From NCBI RefSeq assembly GCF_013409625.1, contig NZ_JACCBF010000001.1, positions 1,801,001-1,865,000 on the forward strand: a stretch of 64,000 nucleotides of DNA, written 5' to 3'. This stretch comes from Nocardioides kongjuensis (GTDB lineage Bacteria; Actinomycetota; Actinomycetes; Propionibacteriales; Nocardioidaceae). A program made the position numbers and the translations under genes. Shown in pieces: positions 24,606-33,522 of the stretch. Each line of letters begins with the position of its first letter. Position 1 is the stretch's first letter. The notes under the pieces are model-generated. The model saw only the letters and a program-made list of their open reading frames with translations, made no database searches and was not told the DNA's origin.

Positions 24606-25238
24606 TCAGCCGTCCGTCGGGCTGTCGGTCGGGTCGTGACCCTCGTCGAGGGACTTCCACAGGTCGAGGTTCGACTGGTCCGCCGGGTCCTCGGTCGAGG
24701 CGGCCGCGCCGGCCGCGCCGGCGCCCGTGGGAGCGTCGTACCGGCTGCCCATCTCGGGCCACGACGGCACCAGGCGTACGGCGGCAGCAGCCGCGACGAG
24801 CGCGACCAGGGCGCAGCCGAGCGCGATCCACAGCCAGCTGCTGCGCTCGACGTCGATGGCGGTGAGGTTGAGCCCGAGGCGGGTCGCGAGGTCGGCCGCG
24901 GCGTCGTCGTCCTGCACGAACCCGCCGACCACGACCACGACGATGATGCCGGCGGCCGCGAGCAGCGCGAGCAGGGCCGCGCCGCGGCGCACGATGCCGC
25001 GGGTCACGAGCAGGACACCCCAGGCGGCCAGCGCGACCAGGGCCAGCGCACCGGCGAGCGGGAACTCGACCGAGCGCTCCTGCACCGTCGGGGCGATGCC
25101 GCCGGCCGCGGTCAGGGTCGCCTCCGGGATCGCGAGCATGGCCTTGTGGCCGGCGACGGCGGCGAAGCCGCTGCCGGCGAGGCCGAGCAGGACGACCGGG
25201 CCGAAGGTACGGCGGGCGCCGTCGTCGTCCTCAGCCAC
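24606..25238 (-). CDS. Trp biosynthesis-associated membrane protein (TIGR02234 type)
   Basis: A 210-residue integral membrane protein with four helices (about 14-30, 62-80, 87-107 and 135-155) and a hydrophilic C-terminal tail rich in Asp and Pro. The long loop after helix 1 ([20 protein letters not shown]) fits the actinobacterial family found in trp operons next to trpE. Its role is unknown. The GTG at 25238 overlaps the hisI stop by 8 bases, so trpE, which normally lies between them, is missing here. Confidence 0.82.
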   Translation of the reverse strand: MAEDDDGARRTFGPVVLLGLAGSGFAAVAGHKAMLAIPEATLTAAGGIAPTVQERSVEFPLAGALALVALAAWGVLLVTRGIVRRGAALLALLAAAGIIVVVVVGGFVQDDDAAADLATRLGLNLTAIDVERSSWLWIALGCALVALVAAAAAVRLVPSWPEMGSRYDAPTGAGAAGAAASTEDPADQSNLDLWKSLDEGHDPTDSPTDG

Positions 25239-25581
25239 TGAGCAGTCCGTCGTCGAAGCAGGTGCGGGCACCGGTGTGGCAGGCGACGCCGACCTGGTCG
25301 ACCTTGACCAGCAGGGTGTCGCCGTCGCAGTCGAGCCGGACCTCCTTGACCAGCTGCGGGTTGCCGGAGGTCTCGCCCTTGACCCAGTACTCGCCCCGCG
25401 AGCGGCTCCAGTAGGTCGCCCGGCCGGTGGTCAGGGTGCGGTGCAGCGCCTCGTCGTCCATCCACGCGAGCATCAGCACCTCTCCGGTGTCGTGCTGCTG
25501 CACCACCGCCGGCACCAGCCCGTCGGGGGTGCGCTTGAGACGGTCGGCGATCTCGGTGGGGAGGGAAGTCACGTGCTCCAT
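25231..25581 (-). CDS. hisI: phosphoribosyl-AMP cyclohydrolase
   Basis: A 116-residue enzyme of histidine synthesis that opens the adenine ring of PR-AMP. Metal ligands are in DCDGD (residues 84-88) and in CHTGARTC (Cys101 and Cys108), and the substrate block [17 protein letters not shown] is at 58-74. It is monofunctional; the HisE pyrophosphohydrolase is elsewhere. The ATG at 25581 was chosen from family length, though the frame is open far upstream. It is separated from the other his genes by the ABC exporter. Confidence 0.92.
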   Translation of the reverse strand: MEHVTSLPTEIADRLKRTPDGLVPAVVQQHDTGEVLMLAWMDDEALHRTLTTGRATYWSRSRGEYWVKGETSGNPQLVKEVRLDCDGDTLLVKVDQVGVACHTGARTCFDDGLLSG

Positions 25582-25589
25582 TATCCCGA

Positions 25590-27419
25590 TCAGCCGTGCT
25601 GGGCCACCCACGAGGCGTGCAGCCTCGCGTAGGGCGTGTCCGCCTGCTGCACGAGCTCGGCGTGCGGGCCGTGCTGGACGATCCGCCCCTTGTCGACGAC
25701 AACGACGACGTCGGCGGCCTCGGCCGTGGACAGCCGGTGGGCGATGGTGACCGACGTACGCCCGCTCATCAGCCGCTCGAGGGCCCGCCCGATCCGGGTC
25801 TCCAGCTCGGGATCGACGGCGCTGGTGGCCTCGTCGAGGACGAGCAGGTCGGGGTCGGCGAGCTGGGCACGGAGCAGGGCGACGAGCTGCCGCTCCCCCG
25901 CCGACAGCGACTCGCCGCGCTGGCCCACCCGGGTGTCGACGCCGTCGGGCAGGCCGGCCAGCCAGTCGCCGAGGCCGATCGTGTCGGCGGCCCGGCGGAT
26001 CTCGTCCTCGGTGGCGCCCAGCCTGCCGTAGCGGACGTTGGCGGCGAGGGTGTCGTCGAACAGGAAGCCCTCCTGCGGGACGAGCACGACGCTGCGGCGC
26101 AGCGCGCTCTCGGCGACCTCGCGCAGGTCGATGCCGTCGAGCAGGACCCGGCCGCGGCTGGGGTCCATCAGCCGGGTGAGCAGCTTGGCGATGGTGGACT
26201 TGCCGGAGCCGGTCTCCCCGACGACCGCGACCCGCTGGCCGGCCGGCACGACCAGGTCGATGTCGCTGAGCACCTCGACCCCACCGGGGTAGGCGAAGCA
26301 GACCCCGTCGAAGCGGACGTCGATCGCGCCCTTGGGCAGGCTCTGCCCGTCGGGGCCGGGGTCGACCAGGTCGGCCGGGGTGTCCAGGATGCCGATCACG
26401 CGGCGCCAGCCGGCGATGGCGTTCTGGGCGTCGGTGAGGATCTGGGTGCCCATCTGGACCGGGCCGACGAAGAGCGTCACCAGGAACGCGAAGGCGAGCA
26501 CCTCGCCGGCCGTGATCCCCTCGCCCCACGCGAAGCCCTGGCCCAGCCAGATGCCGACGACGAGCACGCCGGCGTTGGCGACGCCGGCGGAGATGCCGCC
26601 GAGGCTGAACGAGAACGCGGTGAAGCCCTGGGCGCGGGTGCTGGCGGCCTTGTGGGCGTCGATCGCGGTGTCGATCCGCTCCTGGGTGCGCGCCTCGATC
26701 GCGTAGGACTTCACGACCGCGGCCCCGACCACGGGCTCGGACACCGCGGAGAGCAGCACGCCGACCTGGCGTCGTACGGTGCCGTAGGCGGCGGCCAGCT
26801 TGCGCTGGAAGTAGCGCAGGCTCAAGAAGAGCGGGGCGAAGCAGACCCACACCACGATGGCGAGCTGCCAGCTGTAGAAGACCATGACCACGGTCGCGAT
26901 CAGCATCTGCCCGACGCTGACCACGAAGATCAGGCCGCCGAAGACGAGGAACTGGCTGACCTGGTCGACGTCGCTGGTCACCCTCGAGACGAGGGCGCCG
27001 CGGCGCTCGGTGTTCTGGGTGAGCAGGGGCAGGTCGTGGACGTGGCGGAACGCCTTGACCCGCAAGGTCGCCAGGCCGCGCTCGGCGGAGGAGAACAGCC
27101 GCGCCGTCATGGCGTACGACGCCCAGCTGGTCACCACGATCGCGGCGGTCGCGGCGAGCGCGAGCCAGGCGGTGAACGTCGGGTCCGGTCCACCGGGTCC
27201 GCGCAGGCCCTTGTCGATGGTCTGCTGGACCGCGATCGGTACGACGACCTGCCCGACCGAGGCGAGCACGGCGAGGACCAGCGTCCAGCCGATGCCCTCG
27301 ACCAGCTCCGGCGAGTGACGGATGCCGCGCCGGATGGTCTCCCAGGCGCCGATGTCCTCGCCGGTCGCGAGGCGGGTGTGCTCGGGCGCGCCCCGTTCCG
27401 GGCTCAGCGTGGTGCTCAC
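25590..27419 (-). CDS. heterodimeric ABC exporter, subunit with the canonical catalytic site
   Basis: A 609-residue half-transporter. Residues about 30-340 are a type IV exporter transmembrane domain with six helices. The rest is an ATPase domain: Walker [11 protein letters not shown], signature [15 protein letters not shown] (an LSAGE variant), Walker [15 protein letters not shown] with the catalytic Glu, and switch His in IAHRLST. It pairs with the subunit encoded just upstream; the GTG overlaps that stop by 4 bases. Such exporters move drugs, lipids or peptides; the substrate here is unknown. The reading frame continues open upstream but belongs to a different gene there. Confidence 0.9.
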   Translation of the reverse strand: MSTTLSPERGAPEHTRLATGEDIGAWETIRRGIRHSPELVEGIGWTLVLAVLASVGQVVVPIAVQQTIDKGLRGPGGPDPTFTAWLALAATAAIVVTSWASYAMTARLFSSAERGLATLRVKAFRHVHDLPLLTQNTERRGALVSRVTSDVDQVSQFLVFGGLIFVVSVGQMLIATVVMVFYSWQLAIVVWVCFAPLFLSLRYFQRKLAAAYGTVRRQVGVLLSAVSEPVVGAAVVKSYAIEARTQERIDTAIDAHKAASTRAQGFTAFSFSLGGISAGVANAGVLVVGIWLGQGFAWGEGITAGEVLAFAFLVTLFVGPVQMGTQILTDAQNAIAGWRRVIGILDTPADLVDPGPDGQSLPKGAIDVRFDGVCFAYPGGVEVLSDIDLVVPAGQRVAVVGETGSGKSTIAKLLTRLMDPSRGRVLLDGIDLREVAESALRRSVVLVPQEGFLFDDTLAANVRYGRLGATEDEIRRAADTIGLGDWLAGLPDGVDTRVGQRGESLSAGERQLVALLRAQLADPDLLVLDEATSAVDPELETRIGRALERLMSGRTSVTIAHRLSTAEAADVVVVVDKGRIVQHGPHAELVQQADTPYARLHASWVAQHG

Positions 27420-29185
27420 GCGCTCACCTCCTCGTGCTCGGTCTCGTAGGCGTTGACGAGGCGGGCGTAGTCGGCGTTGCGGGCGACCAGGTCCTCGTGG
27501 GGTCCGCGGTCGGCGATGCGGCCGTCGACGAGGTAGAGCACCTCGTCGGCCAGGCCGATCGTGGCCTTGCGGTAGGCGACGACGACCAGCGTGGTGTCGG
27601 TCTCGCCGAGGCCGGCGAGGATCCGGGCCTCGACCTCGGGGTCGACCGCGGACGTGGCGTCGTCGAGGACGAGGAGCCGCGGTCGGCGTACGAGCGCGCG
27701 GGCCAGGGAGAGCCGCTGTCGCTGGCCGCCTGACAGCGACGTGCCGCGCTCCCCCAGCCGGGTGTCGAGGCCGTCGGGCAGGGCGGCGACGAAGCCGTCG
27801 GCCTGGGCCGTGCGCAGCGCGGCCCACACCTCGTCGTCGGGCACGTCGAGGCCGAGCGTGACGTTGCCGCGGACCGTGTCGTCGAAGAGGAACGCGCTCT
27901 GCGGCACGACGGCCAGCACGTCCGCCAGCCCGCCGCGGCGCAGCTCGCGCAGGTCGGTCCCGTCGACCCGGATCGCACCGGCGTCGACGTCGACGAGGCG
28001 CGCCAGCAGCCCGGTGAGGGTGCTCTTGCCGGACGCGGTGGCCCCCACGAGGGCGACCGTGCGGCCGGGCTCGACCTCGAAGGTGACCTCGCGCAGCAGC
28101 GGCCGGTCGGCGGTGTAGCCGAAGGCGGCGCCGTCGACCTCGAGCCGCGCGCCACCGTCGTGCTGGGGCACCTCGCGGTCGCCGTACTCCATGGCGCCGG
28201 TGGCCGCGACGACCGCGGCGACCCTGCGGTAGCCGACGACGCTGCGCGGGAAGTCGCCCAGCAGCCACCCGATCGAGCGGATCGGGAACGCGACGACCGT
28301 GAGCAGGTAGGCGATCGTGACGACGTCGCCGGCGACCGTCGAGCCCGACACGACGCGGTGCACGCCCATCACGAGGACGACCAGGACCGCGAGGTTCGGC
28401 AGCGCGGCGAGGGTCGGGTCGAACGCCGCGCGGATGCGGCCGACCTTGATGTTGGCCTCGCGCAGCTCCTCGGCCTTGGCCCGGAACCGCTGCGTCTCCT
28501 CCGGCTCGCGGCCGAGGGTCTTGACGACGAGCGCGCCGTCGAAGGACTCGTGGGCGATCTCGGAGAGCTCGGCGCGCAGCTCCTGGGCGCGGGTCGCCCA
28601 GCCCTGGGCGAGGCGCTGGTAGACGACGTTGACGCCGATGACGAGCGGGAAGACGAGCAGGCCGACCGCGGCGAGCGCGAGGTCGGTGAGCAGCATCTGC
28701 ACGACCGCGATCACCATCATCGCGACCGTCCCGACGGCCATCGGCAGCGGCGCGATCGGTCCCCAGGCCGCCTCGACGTCGGCGTTCGCGTTGGACAGCA
28801 GCTCGCCGGTCGGGTGCTTCTGGTGCCACTCCATGGGCAGGCGGAGGTACTGGCGGGTGACGGCGCGGCGGCTGTGGGCCTGCATCCGGTACTGCATGAC
28901 GCCGGCCCCGAGCCGGCGGGCCACGATGCCGACCGCTCGCAGGATCGCGACGCCGACGAACAGCCCGAGCACCGCCCACAGCAGGCCGCCGCCGATCTCG
29001 CCGTCCCTGAACGCAGGGAGCACGACGTGGTCGGTCGACCAGCCCAGCACCCAGGCGTCGGCGACGGTCAGCGCGCCGAACAGCAGGCTCCCGACGGTCG
29101 AGACCGCGAAGATCCAGGGCTCGCGCCTGATGGCCACCCAGAGCACGCCGAACCCGGCGGACGTCGTACCGCTTCCTGTGCTCAC
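27416..29185 (-). CDS. heterodimeric ABC exporter, subunit with a degenerate ATP site
   Basis: A 589-residue half-transporter with six membrane helices and a C-terminal ATPase domain. Walker A is [10 protein letters not shown] and the signature is a normal [15 protein letters not shown]. Walker B, however, reads [12 protein letters not shown], with Asp in place of the catalytic Glu, and the H-loop reads VVAYRKAT, with Tyr in place of the switch His. Together with the LSAGE signature of its partner this makes one of the two composite ATP sites degenerate, as in TM287/288 and BmrCD. The GTG at 29185 was chosen because conserved sequence begins there; its ribosome-binding site is weak. Confidence 0.9.
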   Translation of the reverse strand: MSTGSGTTSAGFGVLWVAIRREPWIFAVSTVGSLLFGALTVADAWVLGWSTDHVVLPAFRDGEIGGGLLWAVLGLFVGVAILRAVGIVARRLGAGVMQYRMQAHSRRAVTRQYLRLPMEWHQKHPTGELLSNANADVEAAWGPIAPLPMAVGTVAMMVIAVVQMLLTDLALAAVGLLVFPLVIGVNVVYQRLAQGWATRAQELRAELSEIAHESFDGALVVKTLGREPEETQRFRAKAEELREANIKVGRIRAAFDPTLAALPNLAVLVVLVMGVHRVVSGSTVAGDVVTIAYLLTVVAFPIRSIGWLLGDFPRSVVGYRRVAAVVAATGAMEYGDREVPQHDGGARLEVDGAAFGYTADRPLLREVTFEVEPGRTVALVGATASGKSTLTGLLARLVDVDAGAIRVDGTDLRELRRGGLADVLAVVPQSAFLFDDTVRGNVTLGLDVPDDEVWAALRTAQADGFVAALPDGLDTRLGERGTSLSGGQRQRLSLARALVRRPRLLVLDDATSAVDPEVEARILAGLGETDTTLVVVAYRKATIGLADEVLYLVDGRIADRGPHEDLVARNADYARLVNAYETEHEEVSA

Positions 29186-29211
29186 TTCTGCCCGCAACCT
29201 CGCACCGCGCG

Positions 29212-29217
29212 AGCCTA
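29212..29217 (-). promoter_or_regulatory. candidate -10 box for the ABC exporter operon
   Basis: TAGGCT (TANNNT) lies 26 bases before the GTG at 29185, giving a short leader with only a weak ribosome-binding site (GGGCAG). Confidence 0.4.
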
Positions 29218-29347
29218 TTCCTCGCGCCGGCGTCGGTGCCGTTGCGGGGTGGATGCAGAAGCCCTGCTCGCCGACTGCCTGGCCGAGCCCATGGCAGCCT
29301 GTGGAGAGCTCAGTGCACGTGCCGCGAGATCGGACGATGCTGCAGGC

Positions 29348-29536
29348 ATGGACGTTCTCGGTACCCGTCTCGGTGTCCTCTGCCCCAGCCTCGCTCTCCT
29401 GGTCGCCGTGCTGACCGGCTGCAGCAACGGCGTCGACGGCGAGGCCGACCTGCGCACACCCCCGGCGCGCGACCGTCCGACGGGCCACGCCGGCGACCTG
29501 GCCGGCCGGGGCGCCGAGGGCCTCGGCGCCTACTGA
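29348..29536 (+). CDS. small putative lipoprotein
   Basis: A 62-residue frame with a hydrophobic signal (LGVLCPSLALLVAVLTGC) ending in a good lipobox, LTGC, with Cys25 as the likely lipidated residue. The mature part is short, hydrophilic and rich in Gly, Asp and Arg, with no recognisable domain. Third positions are nearly all G or C. No convincing ribosome-binding site precedes the ATG. Its stop overlaps the stop of the convergent gene at 29530 by 7 bases. The function is unknown. Confidence 0.5.
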   Translation: MDVLGTRLGVLCPSLALLVAVLTGCSNGVDGEADLRTPPARDRPTGHAGDLAGRGAEGLGAY

Positions 29537-29880
29537 GCGGTGGTGGGAGGCCCCAGCGGGCTGACGATCCGCACGCTCATGTGGAACGTCGACATCGCAC
29601 CCTCGAGCACGACCAGGAACCCGTCGGGACCGTCCCGGTAGACCTGGCGGCTCTGCTCGAAAGCCGGGTCGGGCGGGTTGAACTCACGGCAGGCGCGCAG
29701 GGCCGCCTCGAGCGCCACACCGCGTTCGGCGTGCTCGGTCTTGCCGACCTGCACGACGGTCGGCGGCTTGAGGTCGCCGCGGTTGGAGTACTCGACCAGG
29801 ACCCGCCACGGTCCCTGGCCGGTGACATCGGGTTCGGCAGGGCCGGCGGCCGCGCTCGGCTCGTAGGTGTCGTACGTCAT
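29530..29880 (-). CDS. conserved-looking hypothetical protein after hisF
   Basis: A 116-residue soluble protein I do not recognise. About 22 disordered residues are followed by a compact domain: PWRVLVEYSNRGDLKPPTVV, a helix RGVALEAALRACREF, the segment SRQVYRDGPDGFLVVLEG and a closing strand FHMSVRIV. It is probably a small alpha/beta fold. It lies 17 bases after hisF in the same direction and may be cotranscribed. The frame is open further upstream inside hisF, but the ATG at 29880 fits. Confidence 0.6.
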   Translation of the reverse strand: MTYDTYEPSAAAGPAEPDVTGQGPWRVLVEYSNRGDLKPPTVVQVGKTEHAERGVALEAALRACREFNPPDPAFEQSRQVYRDGPDGFLVVLEGAMSTFHMSVRIVSPLGPPTTAQ

Positions 29881-29897
29881 GGCCGCACCCTCCCCCG

Positions 29898-30674
29898 TCA
29901 CCGGACCGGCACACCTGCCGCCGACAGGGAGGCCTTCACGTCCGAGATCCGCAGCGTGCCGAAGTGGAAGACGGTGGCAGCGAGCACGGCGTCCGCGCCG
30001 GCCTCGACGGCGGGCGGGAAGTGCTCGACGGCGCCGGCGCCGCCGGAGGCGATGACGGGGATGGAGACCTCGGCGCGGACCCTGCGGATCAGCTCGAGGT
30101 CGAAGCCGTCGGTGGTGCCGTCGGCGTCCATGGCGTTGAGCAGGATCTCGCCCGCACCGAGCTCGGCGGCGCGGACGGCCCACTCGATCGCGTCGAGGCC
30201 GGCGGACTGGCGACCGCCGTGGGTGGTGACCTCGAAGCCCGAGTCCGTGGTGACGCCGGAGCCGGCGACCACGCGACGGGCGTCGACGGAGAGGACGAGC
30301 ACCTGGTTGCCGAAGCGGTCGGCGATCTCGGCGATCAGCTCGGGCCGGCGGATCGCCGCGGTGTTGACGGCGATCTTGTCGGCACCGGCCCGCAGCAGCC
30401 GGTCGACGTCCTCGACCGAGGAGACGCCGCCGCCGACGGTGAGCGGGATGAAGACCTGCTCGGCCGTCGCGGAGACGATGTCCATCGTGGTCGCGCGTCC
30501 CTCGTGGGAGGCGGAGATGTCGAGGAAGGTGAGCTCGTCGGCACCCTCTGCGTCGTACAGACGGGCCAGCTCGACCGGGTCGCCCGCGTCGCGCAGCTCC
30601 TGGAAGTTCACGCCCTTGACCACGCGGCCGGCGTCGACGTCGAGGCACGGGATGACCCGGACCGCGAGGGTCAT
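29898..30674 (-). CDS. hisF: imidazole glycerol phosphate synthase, cyclase subunit
   Basis: A 258-residue TIM-barrel. With HisH it converts PRFAR and ammonia to IGP and AICAR. The first strand [15 protein letters not shown] carries catalytic Asp12. The phosphate loops are [13 protein letters not shown] and [12 protein letters not shown], and the second catalytic Asp is in [13 protein letters not shown]. The ATG overlaps the priA stop (ATGA). Confidence 0.95.
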   Translation of the reverse strand: MTLAVRVIPCLDVDAGRVVKGVNFQELRDAGDPVELARLYDAEGADELTFLDISASHEGRATTMDIVSATAEQVFIPLTVGGGVSSVEDVDRLLRAGADKIAVNTAAIRRPELIAEIADRFGNQVLVLSVDARRVVAGSGVTTDSGFEVTTHGGRQSAGLDAIEWAVRAAELGAGEILLNAMDADGTTDGFDLELIRRVRAEVSIPVIASGGAGAVEHFPPAVEAGADAVLAATVFHFGTLRISDVKASLSAAGVPVR

Positions 30675-31408
30675 ACGAGGCCACCCCGGGTCAGCTCGAG
30701 CGCGTCCTCGAGGGTGAACTGCCCCGTGTAGAGGGCGGTTCCGGCGATCGCGCCCTCGACGCCGATGGGCACGAGCTTCATCAGGGCGCGGATGTCGTCG
30801 AGCGTCGTCACGCCGCCCGAGGCGACGACGGGACGCGAGGTGGCGGCGCAGACGTCCTCGAGGAGCTGGAGGTTCGGGCCCTGCAGCATGCCGTCCTTGT
30901 TGACGTCGGTGACGACGTAGCGGGCGCAGCCCTCGGAGTCGAGGCGGGCGAGCGTCTCGTACAGGTCGCCACCCTCCTGGGTCCAGCCGCGCGCGGCCAG
31001 CGTGCGGCCACGGACGTCGAGTCCCACTGCCACGCGGTCGCCGTACGTCGCGATGGCGCGGGCACACCACTCGGGCTGCTCCAGGGCGGCGGTGCCGATG
31101 TTGACCCGACGACACCCGGTGGCCATCGCCGCCTCCAGGGACTCGTCGTCGCGGATGCCGCCACTCATCTCGACCTGGATGTCGAGGCGACCGACGATCT
31201 CGGCCTGGAGCTCGCGGTTGTTGCCGTGGCCGAAGGCCGCGTCGAGGTCGACGAGGTGGATCCACTCGGCACCGGCCTCCTGCCAGCGCAGCGCCGCCTC
31301 GATCGGGTCGCCGAAGCGCTTCTCGGAGCCGTCGACGCCCTGCACCAGCTGGACGGCCTGGCCGCCCTTGATGTCGACAGCGGGCAGCAGCTCGAGGTAG
31401 CCGGTCAT
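30671..31408 (-). CDS. priA: bifunctional HisA/TrpF isomerase PriA
   Basis: A 245-residue TIM-barrel aldose-ketose isomerase. In actinobacteria this protein acts on both ProFAR (histidine pathway) and phosphoribosyl anthranilate (tryptophan pathway), so a separate trpF is absent; none is seen here. The first strand [18 protein letters not shown] contains Asp12. The phosphate and substrate loops are [13 protein letters not shown] and [15 protein letters not shown], and [12 protein letters not shown] follows. Dual activity is known for the family and inferred here. The ATG at 31408 has no ribosome-binding site and lies 7 bases after TAGGAT. Confidence 0.92.
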   Translation of the reverse strand: MTGYLELLPAVDIKGGQAVQLVQGVDGSEKRFGDPIEAALRWQEAGAEWIHLVDLDAAFGHGNNRELQAEIVGRLDIQVEMSGGIRDDESLEAAMATGCRRVNIGTAALEQPEWCARAIATYGDRVAVGLDVRGRTLAARGWTQEGGDLYETLARLDSEGCARYVVTDVNKDGMLQGPNLQLLEDVCAATSRPVVASGGVTTLDDIRALMKLVPIGVEGAIAGTALYTGQFTLEDALELTRGGLV

Positions 31409-31415
31409 GGCCGCG

Positions 31416-31421
31416 ATCCTA
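31416..31421 (-). promoter_or_regulatory. leaderless -10 box for priA-hisF
   Basis: TAGGAT, a consensus actinobacterial -10 box, lies exactly 7 bases before the priA ATG. It would start a leaderless transcript for the detached priA-hisF half of the his operon. Confidence 0.6.
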
Positions 31422-31476
31422 GATGAGCCGGACCGGGGTCCCGCGCCGCGTCTCGCCGACACGGGAGACAGGGACT

Positions 31477-31540
31477 AGAACTTGTTCTCTTTTTGTGATG
31501 GGGTGGTGAAACGGCCGCCACTCGGGAGGGGTGGCGGCCG
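31477..31540 (+). promoter_or_regulatory. leader with inverted repeat and hairpin before the secreted Ig-like protein
   Basis: AGAAC-TT-GTTCT at 31477-31488 is a short inverted repeat followed by a T-rich run. A perfect 10-bp stem follows, CGGCCGCCAC (31512-31521) with 31531-31540. Its 9-base loop TCGGGAGGG is repeated exactly at 31556-31564, where it forms the ribosome-binding site of the next gene. Confidence 0.5.
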
Positions 31541-31572
31541 GCACAACACCACATTTCGGGAGGGAAACCCTT

Positions 31573-32430
31573 ATGACCTTGCGTCATCGCTTCACGCTGC
31601 GCCCCGTCTCCGCCGGCGCCGTTCTCGGCCTCGCGGCCAGCACCGCCGTCGTCCTCGGCACGGCGGGCACGGCATCGGCCGCGCCCATCGACTTCGACTG
31701 CACCGTGCCGGTGCTCGGGGCGAACACCTTCTCGGTCGACGTCACGACGAACGCCCCGGCAACCGCACCGGCCGGCACGTCGATCAGCCCGACAGTCACC
31801 TCGATCATGACCGTGCCGGACAGCCTCGCCGACACGATGCGGCTGTTCTTCTCACCGGACACGATCGGGGGGACCGTCCAGGCCACCAACCTCGTCGACG
31901 GCAAGCAAGTGGTGACGACGATCGTCATTCCGGCCACCGCTGTCCCGTCGGACGGGCCCATCTCCCTCACCGGCACCGGCGTGATGCCGGCCTTCACGGC
32001 GGGCCCGCAGGGGACGACGCACCAGATCCAGGCGGGTGCCCAGCAGGTGGGCATGGTGCTGACCACGAACGGCACGCCTTCACCGTTCGACATCCCCTGC
32101 ACGCCCGCCGGGGGCCAGAACACCGTCATCGGCTCGGTCACGACCACTGCAGCGCCGGCGTCAACGACCACCGTCAAGGCGAAGTACTCCAAGAAGGCAC
32201 GCAAAGCAACCGTGACGGCGAGCGTCACCGCGACCGGAGCCAGCCCGTCCGGCGCGGTCACCTTCACCCTCAAGAAGGGCAAGAGGGTCACGACCAGGAC
32301 GGCGACCGTCGCCGGGGGCACCGCCACGGCGACCTTCAAGAAGCTCAAGAAGGGGAAGTACACGGTCACGGCGTCCTACAGCGGCAGCGTGGGCGCCTCC
32401 AGCGCCACGACCAAGCTCAAGGTCCGCTGA
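31573..32430 (+). CDS. secreted protein with C-terminal Ig-like repeat domain
   Basis: A 285-residue exported protein. A Sec signal peptide ends about at Ala36 (TASA-AP). The middle domain (about 37-190) begins IDFDCTVPVLG, has a second Cys in DIPCTPAGG that could pair with Cys43, and resembles DUF6801 proteins of actinobacteria (tentative). The last 90 residues are a Lys-rich bacterial Ig-like domain (Big_3 type): TVTASVTATGASPSGAVTFTL and KGKYTVTASYSGSVG. A strong GGGAGGG lies 8 bases before the ATG. It probably sits at or outside the cell surface; the function is unknown. It interrupts the his gene order on the opposite strand. Confidence 0.8.
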   Translation: MTLRHRFTLRPVSAGAVLGLAASTAVVLGTAGTASAAPIDFDCTVPVLGANTFSVDVTTNAPATAPAGTSISPTVTSIMTVPDSLADTMRLFFSPDTIGGTVQATNLVDGKQVVTTIVIPATAVPSDGPISLTGTGVMPAFTAGPQGTTHQIQAGAQQVGMVLTTNGTPSPFDIPCTPAGGQNTVIGSVTTTAAPASTTTVKAKYSKKARKATVTASVTATGASPSGAVTFTLKKGKRVTTRTATVAGGTATATFKKLKKGKYTVTASYSGSVGASSATTKLKVR

Positions 32431-32435
32431 CCCGG

Positions 32436-32450
32436 CCCGGCAAAGCCGGG
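32436..32450 (+). terminator. small hairpin after the secreted protein gene
   Basis: CCCGGC and GCCGGG pair around an AAA loop 5 bases after the stop. It abuts the -10 box of the next gene. The stem is only 6 bp and there is no T tract, so the effect is uncertain. Confidence 0.4.
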
Positions 32451-32456
32451 TAGCGT
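32451..32456 (+). promoter_or_regulatory. candidate leaderless -10 box for the amidohydrolase
   Basis: TAGCGT (TANNNT) lies exactly 7 bases before the ATG at 32464. The gap (CGTCGTC) has no ribosome-binding site. Confidence 0.5.
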
Positions 32457-32463
32457 CGTCGTC

Positions 32464-33522
32464 ATGTCCGCCTGGCACCTCCAGGGACGGGTTCTTCCCG
32501 ACGACGCCGACCGCGATGTCTACGTGGTCGACAGGCGGATCTCGTTCACGCCCGTTGCCGACGCGACCACCCTGGGGACCGGCCTCGTGCTGGTCCCCGG
32601 GCTGGCCGACGCCCACGCCCACCTGTCGCTGGCGAGCCCCGCGGGCGACGACGCGCCGGCCGGTGAGCGGGTGCGCGCCAGCGCCCGCGCCCACCTCGAG
32701 GCCGGAGTTCTCGCGGTGCGCGAGCCCGGCAGCCCCGACCGTGCGTCCCGGGGCCTCGGCCCGGACGCGGGTCTCCCCCGGGTCACCACGGCGGGCCGGT
32801 TCCTCGCACCTGCCGGACGCTACTTCCCCGGCCTGGCCCGCGAGGTGAACGACGGCGAGCTGGTCGAGGCGGCCCTCGAGGAGCTCGCCTGGAGCGGCGG
32901 CTGGGTCAAGCTGATCGGCGACTCCCCCATCCCGGGGCCCGGGATGACCCGCACCTTCAGCGAGGCGGCGGTCGTCGCCGCGACCCGCGCCGTGCACGCC
33001 GCCGGCGGCCGGGTCGCGATGCACTGCGCACTGCCGGACGTGATCCAGTCCGCCATCGAGGCCCGGATCGACACCCTCGAGCACGCGACCTTCCTCCAGG
33101 CCGACCAGGTCCCCTCACTCGCGGCGTACGGCGGCAGCTGGGTGCCGACGCTGAGCATCAACGAGGCGATCCGCGGGATGCTCCCGTCCACCATGGGCGA
33201 GCTGATCGACCGGATGCCCCTCGCCCTCGCGGCGGCGGCCGCGGCCGGCGTACCGATCCTCGCCGGGACCGACGCGGGCATGGGCCCGCACGGCCGGGTC
33301 CGTCACGAGATCGAGCTGCTCGCCCGGTACGGGCTCACGCCGGAGCAGGCACTCGGCGCCGGTTCGTGGCGCACCCGCGAGCTGCTCGGGCTCCCCGGCA
33401 TCGCCGAGGGCGCGCCGGCCGACCTCGTCGCCTTCGACACGGACCCGCGCGACGACCTGGGCGTGCTGGCCGCACCACGGATCCGCGTCCTGGACGGGAC
33501 GGTGCTCAGCCCAGCGACGTGA
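32464..33522 (+). CDS. amidohydrolase superfamily metal-dependent hydrolase
   Basis: A 352-residue TIM-barrel hydrolase. Metal and catalytic residues are visible: His51 and His53 in ADAHAHLSL, Lys149 in WVKLIGD (a likely carboxylated bridging lysine), His187 in AMHCALPD, His207 in LEHATF and Asp270 in [11 protein letters not shown]. These match imidazolonepropionase- and prolidase-like binuclear enzymes. The substrate is unknown; the place inside the his gene cluster does not prove a link to histidine. Its 3' end overlaps the convergent hisH by 17 bases. The C-terminus ([19 protein letters not shown]) is the usual small beta-domain segment. Confidence 0.85.
   Translation: MSAWHLQGRVLPDDADRDVYVVDRRISFTPVADATTLGTGLVLVPGLADAHAHLSLASPAGDDAPAGERVRASARAHLEAGVLAVREPGSPDRASRGLGPDAGLPRVTTAGRFLAPAGRYFPGLAREVNDGELVEAALEELAWSGGWVKLIGDSPIPGPGMTRTFSEAAVVAATRAVHAAGGRVAMHCALPDVIQSAIEARIDTLEHATFLQADQVPSLAAYGGSWVPTLSINEAIRGMLPSTMGELIDRMPLALAAAAAAGVPILAGTDAGMGPHGRVRHEIELLARYGLTPEQALGAGSWRTRELLGLPGIAEGAPADLVAFDTDPRDDLGVLAAPRIRVLDGTVLSPAT

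Noticed and set aside
31477..31488. GAAC/GTTC inverted repeat as a LexA (SOS) box
   Set aside because: The actinobacterial LexA site needs 4 bases between GAAC and GTTC; here there are only 2.
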